A stretch of DNA of 64,000 bases, from positions 79,469 to 143,468 of the forward strand of contig NZ_FQVK01000008.1 in the NCBI RefSeq assembly GCF_900129345.1, given 5' to 3'. Below are positions 26,996 to 37,223 of this stretch, piece by piece. Under the pieces are notes generated by a model that had not been told where the DNA came from, ran no database searches, and was given only the letters and a program-made list of their open reading frames with translations. A program made the position numbers and the translations under genes. The DNA comes from Ruegeria intermedia (GTDB lineage: Bacteria; Pseudomonadota; Alphaproteobacteria; Rhodobacterales; Rhodobacteraceae). Numbering within the stretch: position 1 is the first letter of the stretch; each line of letters opens with the position of its first letter.

Positions 26996-27823
26996 TCAAT
27001 CGCGCAGCAGCTCGTTGATCCCGGTTTTCGAGCGGGTCTTTTCATCGACCCGCTTCACGATCACCGCGCAGTACAGGTTGATCCCGTTCTTCGACGGCAT
27101 CGAACCGGACACCACCACCGAATAGGGCGGCACCTCGCCATAGAACACCTCGCCCGACTCGCGGTCGACGATCTTGGTGGACTGGCCGATATAGACGCCC
27201 ATGCCCAGAACCGAGCCCTCGCGGATGATGCAGCCTTCGACCACCTCGGACCGCGCCCCGATAAAGCAGTTGTCCTCGATGATGGTCGGACCGGCCTGCA
27301 TGGGTTCCAGCACGCCGCCGATGCCGACGCCGCCCGACAGGTGCACGTTCTTGCCGATCTGCGCGCAGGACCCGACCGTGGCCCAGGTATCGACCATCGT
27401 GCCTTCGTCCACATAAGCGCCGAGGTTCACGAAAGACGGCATCAGCACAACGCCCGGCGCGATATAGGCCGACTTGCGCACCACGCAGTTGGGCACCGCG
27501 CGGAAACCGGCCGCGCGCCACTGGTTTTCCCCCCAGCCGGCGAACTTGCTGTCGACCTTGTCCCACCAGCCGCCGCCCTGCGGGCCGCCGGACTGGATTT
27601 CCATGTCCTTGATGCGAAAGCCCAGCAGGACCGCCTTCTTGGCCCACTGGTTCACATGCCAGCTGCCATCGGCCTGCTTCTCGGCGACCCGCAGCGTGCC
27701 GCTGTCCAGCGCGTTCAGCGTGTCCTCGATCGCTTCGCGCTGTTCACCGGTGGTGGCGGGCGTGATCGTGTCGCGGGCCTCCCATGCGGCCTCGATGGCG
27801 GTTTCCAGTTGGGCGTTGGACAT
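26996..27823 (-). CDS. dapD: Tetrahydrodipicolinate N-succinyltransferase
   Basis: A 275-residue trimeric acyltransferase that transfers succinate from succinyl-CoA to tetrahydrodipicolinate, committing flux to diaminopimelate and lysine. The N-terminal helical domain ([18 protein letters not shown]) is followed by a left-handed beta-helix made of hexapeptide repeats ([44 protein letters not shown]). Full length with family-like ends. A terminator follows. It works directly before DapC and DapE; dapE is nearby on the same strand. Confidence 0.96.
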   Translation of the reverse strand: MSNAQLETAIEAAWEARDTITPATTGEQREAIEDTLNALDSGTLRVAEKQADGSWHVNQWAKKAVLLGFRIKDMEIQSGGPQGGGWWDKVDSKFAGWGENQWRAAGFRAVPNCVVRKSAYIAPGVVLMPSFVNLGAYVDEGTMVDTWATVGSCAQIGKNVHLSGGVGIGGVLEPMQAGPTIIEDNCFIGARSEVVEGCIIREGSVLGMGVYIGQSTKIVDRESGEVFYGEVPPYSVVVSGSMPSKNGINLYCAVIVKRVDEKTRSKTGINELLRD

Positions 27824-27942
27824 GGGGCTACTCCGTGCTGACTCTCGTTTGATTGGTGTTGCCTATATGAAAGCCGGGGCCAATGCGCAATGCGACGTTG
27901 GCGGGGCCATTTGCGGCCACCCGGTGCCAAAACCCGTCGGTC

Positions 27943-28542
27943 TCAGCTGGCGCGGCGGATATGGCGGGTCAGGATTGCGGTGGCGGTGGCGGTATCGCGG
28001 CGCTTCATCGCCTGCACGATGGCGGCGTGGTCTGTGTCTTTTCGCTGGACCCAGCGGTGACGCCAATGGGCGAACAGATGGCGGGCGCTGGCGATGTGCA
28101 GATCGTCGATCGTATGCAGCAGGCGCGGCCGCGCGCAGGGTGTCAGAATCGCCCGGTGGAAGGCGCGGTTCCGGGTTTCCCATTCGGGCATGTCCTGCGC
28201 CTCGTCGCAGGCGATGCGGGCCTTGTCGGCCGCCCTCAGGTCGGCCGAGGTCAGGTTCTGGATCGCGTGTTGCAGAGCGAGGGACTCCAAGGCCACGCGC
28301 ATTTCGATCACCTCGCGCACCTCGGCCGGGTCGAGCGCGGTGACGCGCATGCCGCGCCGTGGTTCGCTGTGGGCCAGACCATGCGCCTGAAGCCGCAACA
28401 GTGCCTCGCGCACCGGGACATGGCTGGTGTCGAAGGCCCGCGCGATGTGGTCCTGCCGCAGTTTCTCACCCGCGGGCAGCTCGCCCGTGATGATGCGCTG
28501 GCTGAGCCGGTCATAGATGGAATCTGCGATCGTGGCGGTCAT
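27943..28542 (-). CDS. GntR-family (FCD) transcriptional regulator
   Basis: A 199-residue regulator: winged helix (DSIYDRLSQRIITGELPAG, HVPVREALLRLQAHG) and FCD ligand domain (MRVALESLALQHAI, NRAFHRAILTPCARP, DHAAIVQAMKRRD) with the usual metal-binding residues. A perfect nine-base inverted repeat covers its start codon, suggesting autoregulation. No clear Shine-Dalgarno sequence is present, so translation may be leaderless or coupled. The threonine dehydratase-like gene lies 45 bases upstream on the same strand and may be its target. The effector is unknown. Confidence 0.88.
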   Translation of the reverse strand: MTATIADSIYDRLSQRIITGELPAGEKLRQDHIARAFDTSHVPVREALLRLQAHGLAHSEPRRGMRVTALDPAEVREVIEMRVALESLALQHAIQNLTSADLRAADKARIACDEAQDMPEWETRNRAFHRAILTPCARPRLLHTIDDLHIASARHLFAHWRHRWVQRKDTDHAAIVQAMKRRDTATATAILTRHIRRAS

Positions 28543-28565
28543 GGGATTTTATCTATAATCCCATG
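28540..28565. promoter_or_regulatory. Inverted repeat over the GntR start codon
   Basis: CATGGGATT (28540-28548), eight bases, AATCCCATG (28557-28565): a perfect nine-base inverted repeat. It includes the ATG at 28540-28542 and TATA-rich spacer sequence. Likely operator for the regulator's own synthesis. Confidence 0.6.
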
Positions 28566-28587
28566 ACCCGGGCCTCAAGGCGCAAAT

Positions 28588-29511
28588 TCAGGCGGTCAGA
28601 GGGTCAGGTGCGATATTGCCCCCGCAGACCAGCACCGCGACCCGTTCGCCCGGTTCCGGCGTGTAGACACCCGAGGACAGAGCCGCCAGGGCCGTCGCGC
28701 CCGCCGGCTCGACCAGAATGCGATGCGCCTGCCACAGGCGCTGCTGCGCCTCGGCGATCGCGTCATCGCTGACCAGCACCGACGTCATCCCCTGCGCCAG
28801 TCCGAAACAGATGTCGCCGATCCGCCGCGCACCCAGCGCGTTGGCCGCGATGCCCGACACCGGAACATCCACCGGCGCGCCGGCCTGCAGCGCCGCGTTC
28901 AAGGCACAAGAGGTTTCCGGCTCGACCGCAACAACCTTGCGCGCGCCCTGAAACCAGGCCAGCGCCCCCGCGATCAGCCCACCGCCGCCCACCGCCACCA
29001 ATACGGTATCGGCCTGCAGGCCCTGGCTGTCCCATTCCGCGAAACAGGTGCCCTGCCCGGCCACCGTTGCCGGAGCGTCATAGGCATGGATCTGCATCGC
29101 ACCCGTGCGGGCCTCGTGTTCACGCGCCATCGTCAGGGCGTTTGCATATTCACCCGGCACCACGCTCAGATCGGCCCCGATCCGTTCGATCAGGGCAATC
29201 TTGGACGGGCCGGCCATCTCGGGCACGAAGATCTTGACCGGATGGCCCAGCGCCCCCGCCGCATAGGCCGCCGCCGCGCCGTGATTCCCGCCCGATGCAG
29301 CAACCACTCCGGCCGCGGGCACATCCGTGCTCAGCAAAGTATTGAACGCCCCGCGCGCCTTGAAGCTGCCGGTGTGCTGCAGGTGTTCCAGTTTCATCTC
29401 GACGGGATAGCCCAGCCCCAGACCGGCGCTGGCCATGACCGGCGTCACCTGTGCATGGCCGGCAATCCTCCGGGACGCCGCCGAAATCTCGTGTTTCCAA
29501 TCCATTCTCAT
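28588..29511 (-). CDS. Threonine/serine dehydratase-like PLP enzyme
   Basis: A 307-residue fold-type II PLP enzyme. Schiff-base Lys51 lies in HTGSFKARGAFN, the substrate loop is ASGGNHG, and the phosphate-binding glycine loop is VAVGGGGLIAGAL. It lacks the C-terminal ACT-like domain of biosynthetic IlvA, so it belongs to the short catabolic/TdcB or racemase-like group. Those act on L-threonine, L-serine or hydroxyaspartate. ATG at 29511 or 29505 could be the start; the second has better SD spacing. The GntR gene follows immediately. Confidence 0.82.
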   Translation of the reverse strand: MRMDWKHEISAASRRIAGHAQVTPVMASAGLGLGYPVEMKLEHLQHTGSFKARGAFNTLLSTDVPAAGVVAASGGNHGAAAAYAAGALGHPVKIFVPEMAGPSKIALIERIGADLSVVPGEYANALTMAREHEARTGAMQIHAYDAPATVAGQGTCFAEWDSQGLQADTVLVAVGGGGLIAGALAWFQGARKVVAVEPETSCALNAALQAGAPVDVPVSGIAANALGARRIGDICFGLAQGMTSVLVSDDAIAEAQQRLWQAHRILVEPAGATALAALSSGVYTPEPGERVAVLVCGGNIAPDPLTA

Positions 29512-29584
29512 CTTTCCGTGACTGGCACTCTGCCCGCGAACCCTATAGCTGTTTGGAAAACACGCAAGCAGGGAACGCCCAGCA

Positions 29585-30427
29585 ATGAAAGATCAACGCC
29601 TCAGCCCCTTTCGCGACGCCCAGACCGACCGCTCGACCGCAAGCGAGGTTCCGGACACGCCGCAGACACGGTCGCCCTCGTACCGGCTGGCCTTTGCCGA
29701 TGAAGAATTCCTGCTGCGCAACGAGCTGCGCCCCGTGCGCCTGCAACTGGAGTTGCTGAAGCCCGAGCTGAACATTTCCGAGCGCGAGATCACGTCGACC
29801 ATCGTGATGTTCGGCGGCGCGCGCATCCCGGAGCCGTCCAAAAAGGACGGCGCGCGGACCAAGACCCTGGCCGAGCTGTCGAAATACTATGACGAGGCGC
29901 GCGAATTCGCCCGCCTGATGACCGAGAAATCCAAGCTGTCCGGCTGCCGCGAGAACGTGATCGTCACCGGCGGCGGCCCCGGTGTGATGGAGGCCGGCAA
30001 CCGCGGCGCCCATGATGCCGGCGGCTGCTCGATCGGGCTGAACATCGTGCTGCCGCACGAACAGGCCCCGAACCAGTACGTCACGCCGGATCTGTGTTTC
30101 AACTTCCACTATTTCGCCATCCGCAAGATGCATTTCCTGATGCGCGCCCGCGCGATCACCATCTTCCCCGGCGGGTTCGGCACCATGGACGAGATGTTCG
30201 AATCCCTCACCCTCATCCAGACCGGTCGGATGGAGCGCGTGCCCTTCCTGCTGTTCGGTCGCGACTTCTGGGAACGGGTGATCAACTGGAAAGCCCTGGC
30301 CGATGCCGGCACGATTTCCGAACAGGATCTGGACCTCTTCCGCTTTGTCGAAACCGCGCAAGAGGCGGTCGACATCATCGAGCGCTGGGAACCCGCCCCG
30401 CCGCGCAGCGACATTCCCGGGCGCTGA
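29585..30427 (+). CDS. LOG-family nucleotide phosphoribohydrolase
   Basis: A 280-residue protein of the lysine-decarboxylase-like LOG family. The signature PGGFGTMDE (PGGxGTxxE) and the upstream VTGGGPGVMEAGNRGA are both present, as is MRARAITIF-type active-site arginine context. An N-terminal extension of about 70 residues precedes the core. LOG enzymes release the base from nucleoside monophosphates; in bacteria roles range from cytokinin-like activation to purine nucleotide turnover (PpnN). The downstream gene begins three bases after its stop, so both are probably one transcript. Confidence 0.85.
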   Translation: MKDQRLSPFRDAQTDRSTASEVPDTPQTRSPSYRLAFADEEFLLRNELRPVRLQLELLKPELNISEREITSTIVMFGGARIPEPSKKDGARTKTLAELSKYYDEAREFARLMTEKSKLSGCRENVIVTGGGPGVMEAGNRGAHDAGGCSIGLNIVLPHEQAPNQYVTPDLCFNFHYFAIRKMHFLMRARAITIFPGGFGTMDEMFESLTLIQTGRMERVPFLLFGRDFWERVINWKALADAGTISEQDLDLFRFVETAQEAVDIIERWEPAPPRSDIPGR

Positions 30428-30430
30428 GCG

Positions 30431-31537
30431 ATGGCCCGCACCCCCAAGACCGGCGAGATGCTGCACCTGCGCGGCAATGCCCTGAGCAAAGGCGAGCCGG
30501 TGGCCCTGCCGCTGACCCAAAGCAGCATGTTCCACATGCCCGGCGCGCCGGACGGGCACCCGACCTATGGCCGTGCGGACAACCCGACCTGGACGCAGGT
30601 CGAGCATGTGCTGGCGCATCTCGAAGACGCGCCCTGCCTGATCTTTCCGTCCGGCATGGGCGCGATTTCGGCCGCACTGTTCGCCACCGTGCGGGCGGGG
30701 TCGCGTATCCTGATCCCGTCGGACGGGTATTATGTAACCCGCCTGCTGGCCGACCGGTTCCTCGCCCCGCTGGGCGTGTCGGTCGAAGAGCGCCCCACGA
30801 CCGCATTCGCGCAGGGTGGATTCGACGGGTTCGATGTTGTCTTCGTCGAAAGCCCGTCCAACCCCGGGCTCGACATGATCGACTTGGCGCAGGTGGCCCG
30901 CGACGTGCGCGCCGTGGGGGGCATCACCATCGCCGACAACACGACGCTGACCCCGCTGGGACAGCGCCCGCTGGACCTGGGCATCGACATCGTCGTCGCC
31001 TCGGACACCAAGGCGATGGGCGGGCATTCCGACCTGCTGATGGGCCATGTGGCCAGCCGCAATGCCCAGATCATGGAGCGGGTCGAGGAATGGCGCCGCA
31101 TCTCGGGCGCGATCCCCGGCCCGCACGAAGCCTGGTTGCTGCATCGCGGGCTGGAGACGCTGGACGTCCGGTTCGACCGCATGTGCAGCTCGGCGCAGGT
31201 TCTGGCCGAACGGCTGGCCAGTCACCCGGCCGTCAGCCAGATCCGCTATCCCGGCCTGCCGTCGGACCCGTCGCACGATCTGGCCCGCAAACAGACCGCG
31301 CGGTTCGGTTTTCTGCTGACGATCACGCTGGCCTCGGAAGACCAGGCCGAACGGTTCATCAATGGCTGCCCGCTGTTGCGCCCGGCCACGTCCTTTGGCG
31401 GCGTGCACAGCTCGGCCGAGCGGCGCGCACGCTGGGGGGATCAGGTCGATCCCGGTTTCGTGCGCCTGTCGGTCGGGTGCGAGCCGGTGGACGAGCTGTG
31501 GCAGGCCCTGAACGACAGCCTGAAGGCGCTGGCCTAG
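30431..31537 (+). CDS. Cys/Met metabolism PLP enzyme (cystathionine gamma-lyase/synthase-like)
   Basis: A 368-residue trans-sulfuration enzyme. PLP features: substrate/cofactor segment YGRADNPT, FPSGMGAISAALF, the cofactor Asp in IADNTTLTP and the Schiff-base Lys in ASDTKAMGGHSD. The C-terminal domain has FGGVHSSAERRARW and the substrate-carboxylate contact VRLSVGCE. Members split cystathionine, add sulfur to homoserine esters, or degrade methionine; sequence alone does not decide. It follows the LOG gene by three bases. Confidence 0.8.
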   Translation: MARTPKTGEMLHLRGNALSKGEPVALPLTQSSMFHMPGAPDGHPTYGRADNPTWTQVEHVLAHLEDAPCLIFPSGMGAISAALFATVRAGSRILIPSDGYYVTRLLADRFLAPLGVSVEERPTTAFAQGGFDGFDVVFVESPSNPGLDMIDLAQVARDVRAVGGITIADNTTLTPLGQRPLDLGIDIVVASDTKAMGGHSDLLMGHVASRNAQIMERVEEWRRISGAIPGPHEAWLLHRGLETLDVRFDRMCSSAQVLAERLASHPAVSQIRYPGLPSDPSHDLARKQTARFGFLLTITLASEDQAERFINGCPLLRPATSFGGVHSSAERRARWGDQVDPGFVRLSVGCEPVDELWQALNDSLKALA

Positions 31538-31540
31538 GCC

Positions 31541-31924
31541 CTATTTCCTGGGCTCGCGCAGTTCGGTGAACACATAGATCGGCAAGACGATTCCGGCGAT
31601 CAGGGCGCCCAGCCACACCAGCAGCGTCGCCGCCAGCAGGTTCGAGATGCCGCCCACCGTCAGCCCAGCGGTGACCAGGTCGGTGACCAGCAGGCCCACG
31701 AAGGTGACCACCAGCGCGATGCCGCCCTTCAGCGCCGGCACGTTCTTTTCCCCGATCTTCAGGATCAATGGCTCGGCCACGACCTGAACCAGGGTGAACA
31801 CGATCACCACCACGATGAAGGACACCGGCTTGATCGAAAAGCCGGTCAGCAACAGGCTGGCCAGCAACAGACCGATGGCATTGCCCGCCAACAGGGCCAG
31901 GGCCGACTTGATTCTGCGAGACAT
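31541..31924 (-). CDS. Small four-helix membrane protein (phage-holin-like superfamily)
   Basis: A 127-residue protein starting MSRRIKSALALLAGNAIGLL at 31924 with GGAGGG upstream. Four membrane helices are visible (LALLAGNAIGLLLASLLL, FIVVVIVFTLVQVV, GGIALVVTFVGLLVTDLV, LLVWLGALIAGIVLPIYVF). The pattern resembles the Mycobacterial 4-TMS phage holin superfamily, whose chromosomal members are not lytic and have unknown roles. No phage genes are nearby. It converges with the PLP enzyme gene. Confidence 0.65.
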   Translation of the reverse strand: MSRRIKSALALLAGNAIGLLLASLLLTGFSIKPVSFIVVVIVFTLVQVVAEPLILKIGEKNVPALKGGIALVVTFVGLLVTDLVTAGLTVGGISNLLAATLLVWLGALIAGIVLPIYVFTELREPRK

Positions 31925-32103
31925 GCGATTGACTCCCTCCGAAACAGCTCGAAACATGCGAACAGTATCAGGATGCCGGAAATTTTCGAGAAAATTCAAA
32001 CTGCTCGGCGTTCGGACCTGTTGAAATTCCATGACAAGACACAATCTGAAGGGTTAACTGCCAACGACTTCCACTGGCGAAACCAATCAGAAACGAGAGT
32101 TAC

Positions 32104-33033
32104 ATGAGCGACGATCCATATTCGGTGTTGGGCGTCTCGAAAGACGCCAGTGCTGCCGAAATCAAGAAAGCCTACCGGCGCATCGCCAAGGACTGCCACC
32201 CCGACCTCAAGCCCGGGGACGCCAAGGCCGAGGCGCGGTTCAAGGCCGCCGCGGCCGCCTATGACCTGCTGAAGGACCCCGAAACCCGGGCCAAGTTCGA
32301 CCGGGGCGAGATCGACGCCTCGGGCCAGGAACGCCCGCAGCAGCAATATTACCGCGAATATGCCGAAACCGCGGGCAACCCCTATCGCTCGGGCGGCGGG
32401 TTTCAGGATGACGACATGTCGGACATCTTTGCCCAGTTCTTCGGCAACCGGCGTGGCGGCGGCTTCGGCGGGGCACGCACACATGAATTCCACGCGCCAG
32501 GCCACGACGTGAACTACAGCCTGCAGATCAGCTTCCTGGACGCGGTCTTTGGCGCCACGCAAAAGCTGACCCTGCCCAATGGCGACCGGATCGAGGTGAA
32601 GATCCCCGCCGGCATCACCGACGGCCAGACCATCCGCCTGCGCGGCAAGGGCGCGCCGGGCTATGGTGAAGGCCCGCCGGGCGACGCGCTGGTCACGATC
32701 CGCGTGGCCGAGCACCCGGTGTTCAAGCGCGAGGGCGACGACATCCGCATCACCCTGCCGATCACCATCGACGAGGCCGTTCTGGGCGGCAAGGTCCCCG
32801 CGCCCACGATCGACGGCCGGGTGAACGTGACCGTGCCCGAGGGCACCAGCAGCGGCAAGACCCTGCGCCTGCGAGGCAAAGGCGTCAGGAAACGCGGCTC
32901 GGACAAACGCGGCGACCAGCTGATCGAGCTGAGCGTGGTGATGCCCGACAAGATCGATGACGAGCTGAAGCAGTTCATGCAGAACTGGCGCAAGTCGCAC
33001 AGCTATGATCCGCGGAAAGGAATGCCGGCATGA
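32104..33033 (+). CDS. cbpA: DnaJ-class co-chaperone (CbpA-like)
   Basis: A 309-residue J-protein. The J domain (residues 1-70) has the DnaK-stimulating HPD in CHPDLKPGD. A Gly/Phe-rich linker follows (GGGFQDDDMSDIFAQFF), then the two C-terminal substrate-binding domains (KIPAGITDGQTIRLRGKG, VTVPEGTSSGKTLRLRGKG). There is no cysteine-rich zinc finger, which distinguishes CbpA/DjlB types from DnaJ. The next gene overlaps by four bases and encodes a CbpM-like modulator, so the pair copies the cbpA-cbpM arrangement. Confidence 0.9.
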   Translation: MSDDPYSVLGVSKDASAAEIKKAYRRIAKDCHPDLKPGDAKAEARFKAAAAAYDLLKDPETRAKFDRGEIDASGQERPQQQYYREYAETAGNPYRSGGGFQDDDMSDIFAQFFGNRRGGGFGGARTHEFHAPGHDVNYSLQISFLDAVFGATQKLTLPNGDRIEVKIPAGITDGQTIRLRGKGAPGYGEGPPGDALVTIRVAEHPVFKREGDDIRITLPITIDEAVLGGKVPAPTIDGRVNVTVPEGTSSGKTLRLRGKGVRKRGSDKRGDQLIELSVVMPDKIDDELKQFMQNWRKSHSYDPRKGMPA

Positions 33034-33374
33034 CCCGTTCTCTGACCGAAGCCGAACTGATCGAAGCCGTCCAGAACCTGACGTCCGAGCGGTTGTCCCG
33101 GTTCCTGTCCGCCCGGATCGTGATCCCGCGCCAGTCCGACCGGGGGCTGGTCTACGAACGCCTGGACATGGCCCGCCTGCAACTGGCCTGCGAATTGGAC
33201 GACCAGTACGAGATGGAGCCCGACGCCCTGTCGATGGTGCTGTCGCTGATCGACCAGATGCACGGCCTGCGGGCCGAACTGCGCGAGGTGCTGCGCGCCA
33301 TCGACGCCCAACCCGACCCGGTGCGCAGCCAGCTGGTCGAACGGATCGGAACAGCGCGGTTCCGTCGCAGCTAG
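33030..33374 (+). CDS. cbpM: CbpM-like chaperone modulator
   Basis: A 114-residue protein, MTRSLTEAELIEAVQNLTSE, which overlaps the J-protein gene by ATGA. CbpM binds the J domain of CbpA and blocks its work with DnaK. The mostly helical profile with MerR-like beginnings (LSRFLSARIVIPRQSDRGLVYERLDMARLQLACELDD) and a C-terminal coiled-coil (LSLIDQMHGLRAELREVL) fit the CbpM family. Assignment is supported by position after the cbpA-like gene. Confidence 0.75.
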   Translation: MTRSLTEAELIEAVQNLTSERLSRFLSARIVIPRQSDRGLVYERLDMARLQLACELDDQYEMEPDALSMVLSLIDQMHGLRAELREVLRAIDAQPDPVRSQLVERIGTARFRRS

Positions 33375-33458
33375 GGCCTGTGTGCAAGGCGGGTTTGCCC
33401 TTCTGGACTCGGTGGTTTTGCCTTAGAAGGCGCCATCGAGTCGGAACCGGGTACTGCG

Positions 33459-35138
33459 ATGACACGGACCAAATCGGAACTGCTGATGCCTGCGGGCAAT
33501 CTGCGCAAGCTGAAACTGGCCATCCTGTACGGGGCGGATGCGGTGTATCTGGGCACGCCCGACATGTCCCTGCGCACCAAGTCCGAGTTTTCGCTGGACG
33601 AGGTGATCGAAGGGGTCGAGTTCTGCCACGCGCATGGCCGCCGCGCCTATCTGACGCTGAACCTGTTCTCGCACAACAAGGACATCCCCAAGCTGGACGA
33701 ATACATCGACACCGTCCGCAAGGTGCGGCCCGACGGGTTGATCATCGCCGACCCCGGCGTGTTCCAGTACGTGCGCGACCGCGCGCCGGAACTGCCGCTG
33801 CATATCTCTACCCAGGCCAATATCTGTTCGTGGCTGTCGGTGAAGTTCTGGCAGGATCAGGGGGCCGAACTGGTGGTGCTGGCGCGCGAGGTCTCGTACC
33901 CCGAACTGGTGGAAATCCGCGAGAAATGCCCCGACATCCGGCTCGAGGCCTTCGTGCACGGCGCCATGTGCATGACCTATTCGGGCCGCTGCCTGCTGTC
34001 GAATTTCATGGCGGAACGTGGCGCCAACCAGGGCAACTGCGCCAATTCCTGCCGCTGGAACTATGCGCTGAAGCTGCGGCTGAAGGACGGCACCCATCAG
34101 GAACTGCGGATCACCGAGGAAAACGCCGACCTGTTCGAGTTTCTGCTGGAAGAGGGCTGCCGCCCGGGTGAACTGATGCCGATCGAAGAAGACGGTCGCG
34201 GCTCGTATATCCTCAATTCGCGCGATCTGTGCATCATGCCGAAACTGGACGAATATCTGAAGATCGGTGTCGACAGCCTCAAGGTCGAGGGGCGCGGCAA
34301 GTCGGAATATTATGCCGCCATCGTCGCGCGCGCCTATCGCATGGCCATAGACGACTACTATGCCGACCCCGAGAACTGGGACCCGAAGCCGTACATGCGC
34401 GAGTTGGAGACCGTGGGAAACCGCGGCTACACGCTGGCCTTTCACGAAGGGCGGCTGACCAACTACGCGCATGACTACGAACACACCGCGACCATCGCCC
34501 AATGGGAATATGCCGGACTGGTGACCGACGTGACCGAGGATGCCTTCCTGGTCGAGGTGAAGAACAAGCTTGAACCCGGCGACGTGCTGGATTTCGTCTC
34601 GCCCATCTCGCGCGAGACGGTCCTGCTGCGCGTCTACGAATTCGAACGCGCCAGTGACCGCGCCAGGCTGGACGTGGTGCATGGCAGCACGAAAACCGTG
34701 ATCCGCCTGCCGTTTGCCCTGTTCGATCACGAAGACCCCGACGACCTGCGCGCCCGTTTCCCGGTGTATTCGGTGCTGCGCAAGGAACGCGCCCTGACCG
34801 ACGAACATTGGAGCCGCATCCGCTTTGACAAGCTGGTGCAGGGGTTGGAAACCTCGGGGCGCGACAATCCCGCGGCCTATGCCCGCCGTCGGGACGAGCT
34901 GGTGGAGAAGATCGGCCAGGACGGCACCGCGCGCCGGTTCAAGACCAACCGCGTGGGCACCGAGGGCTGCTGCGGCAAGGGGTGCAACGGCTGTCTGATC
35001 TTCTGGCAGGATGACAAATACGCGCTGGCGCGCGAGGTTCTGTCAAAACGCAAGCAGGGCGAACAGCTCAGCCGGCGCGAGGCCGCCGCCCTGAAACTGC
35101 CCGGTGACGCGGCCCGCGATCAGTTGCCGACGCGGTAA
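33459..35138 (+). CDS. U32-family protein with C-terminal cysteine cluster
   Basis: A 559-residue protein of the peptidase U32 family. The family core includes LLMPAGNLRKLKLAILYGAD, LHISTQANICSW and the signature EAFVHGAMCMTYSGRCLLS plus NCANSCRWNY. Characterised relatives are RNA-modifying enzymes (TrhP, RlhA), which use prephenate to hydroxylate tRNA or 23S rRNA and carry an iron-sulfur site; true peptidase activity is doubtful. The C-terminal extension has a CC-x3-C-x2-C motif at residues 504-512 (CCGKGCNGC), a likely second metal centre. Which RNA it acts on is unknown. Its last 19 bases overlap the convergent cytochrome P460 gene. Confidence 0.85.
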   Translation: MTRTKSELLMPAGNLRKLKLAILYGADAVYLGTPDMSLRTKSEFSLDEVIEGVEFCHAHGRRAYLTLNLFSHNKDIPKLDEYIDTVRKVRPDGLIIADPGVFQYVRDRAPELPLHISTQANICSWLSVKFWQDQGAELVVLAREVSYPELVEIREKCPDIRLEAFVHGAMCMTYSGRCLLSNFMAERGANQGNCANSCRWNYALKLRLKDGTHQELRITEENADLFEFLLEEGCRPGELMPIEEDGRGSYILNSRDLCIMPKLDEYLKIGVDSLKVEGRGKSEYYAAIVARAYRMAIDDYYADPENWDPKPYMRELETVGNRGYTLAFHEGRLTNYAHDYEHTATIAQWEYAGLVTDVTEDAFLVEVKNKLEPGDVLDFVSPISRETVLLRVYEFERASDRARLDVVHGSTKTVIRLPFALFDHEDPDDLRARFPVYSVLRKERALTDEHWSRIRFDKLVQGLETSGRDNPAAYARRRDELVEKIGQDGTARRFKTNRVGTEGCCGKGCNGCLIFWQDDKYALAREVLSKRKQGEQLSRREAAALKLPGDAARDQLPTR

Positions 35139-35737
35139 TCCTCGGGCACGAAGAACGTATAGTCCCGGTCGGCCACCGCTTCGTGGCAGTCATGGCAATA
35201 GGCAACCGCCCCCGCGCGATCCCCCATCGTGTCGCCGAACAGCGACCCGTCGGGCATCACCATGACATAGCGCCAGTCGGCGGTGTCGGGGCTGGTGCCT
35301 TCGGGCAGTTTCTCCATCACGAACAAGGCGCCGGGATGCACCCGGCCCTCGGCCGTGGCGGTCATGCTGTCCTTGGCCAGAACCGAGCCCACGGGCAGCT
35401 TTTCCCCCGGTTGCAACGTGCCGTAATTGTGGGCCATCCGGTTGGCATAGCTGTTGACGTAGCGCTGCCCATGCGTGGCCGACAGGTACGGCGCATCGTT
35501 GAACAACGGCCAGTTCTGATAGTTCATCAGTTGATCCAGATGCGCCGTGGCATAGCCGCGATCCATCTGTTTCCTGAGGGCGCGATAGTGCTGCCGCGCG
35601 TCCTCTTTGCTCAGGTCCGCCGGGTTCTCGATCGCCAAGTGCGCGTCCCGGCCGTTTTCCTGGGCCAAAGCCACCGCCACGATCAGGCCGGAAAGACCCA
35701 TGACCGTCGCGCACAGTTTCACCAATCCGTTCATCAT
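35120..35737 (-). CDS. Cytochrome P460-family protein
   Basis: A 205-residue periplasmic haem protein starting MMNGLVKLCATVMGLSGL at 35737 with GGAGG about eight bases upstream. The signal peptide ends near VALAQ. The P460 domain is recognised by YVMVMPDGSLFGD and the haem c site CHDCHEA (residues about 182-186), followed by DRDYTFFVPE. Some family members oxidise hydroxylamine or act on nitric oxide; others have unknown roles. The longer frame to 35884 is rejected because the signal peptide would be internal. Confidence 0.85.
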   Translation of the reverse strand: MMNGLVKLCATVMGLSGLIVAVALAQENGRDAHLAIENPADLSKEDARQHYRALRKQMDRGYATAHLDQLMNYQNWPLFNDAPYLSATHGQRYVNSYANRMAHNYGTLQPGEKLPVGSVLAKDSMTATAEGRVHPGALFVMEKLPEGTSPDTADWRYVMVMPDGSLFGDTMGDRAGAVAYCHDCHEAVADRDYTFFVPEDYRVGN

Positions 35738-35951
35738 TCGGCCCACCTCCATCCCAGGTTTGCCTGACAACCGCCGATTTCCCCGACAAATGTAAGCGGA
35801 CTGGACGAAACGCACCAGGACCGGACTGTCCATCTCACCGTCTTGTGCGCAAGGGTTACTGACGCGCAGGCGCGCGCCCTTCACCTGACCAGACTACCAA
35901 ATCCAGCGCTGGAATCACACACCATTTGCCCGCGAACCCGTGGGCGTGGGA

Positions 35952-37139
<1,188 letters not shown>

Positions 37140-37223
37140 GGTGGGTCTCGGGCGTTCTGGCTTGGGATGCGCCTCTATATAGGAACGCCGGCAAAGATCA
37201 AAAGGATTCGTGCACCCCAGGTG

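Noticed and set aside
29543..31408. 621-codon open frame on the minus strand
   Set aside because: It is the antisense shadow of the LOG-family and Cys/Met PLP genes; its translation is low-complexity His/Gln/Arg/Asp-rich text with no family resemblance.
31541..31924. Holin-like gene as a prophage remnant
   Set aside because: No other phage gene, attachment repeat or composition change nearby; chromosomal four-helix relatives are common.
35738..35951. Gene or structured RNA between cytochrome P460 and rlmN
   Set aside because: About 214 bases with no supported frame and no convincing stem-loop; I see nothing in it beyond the P460 promoter region.
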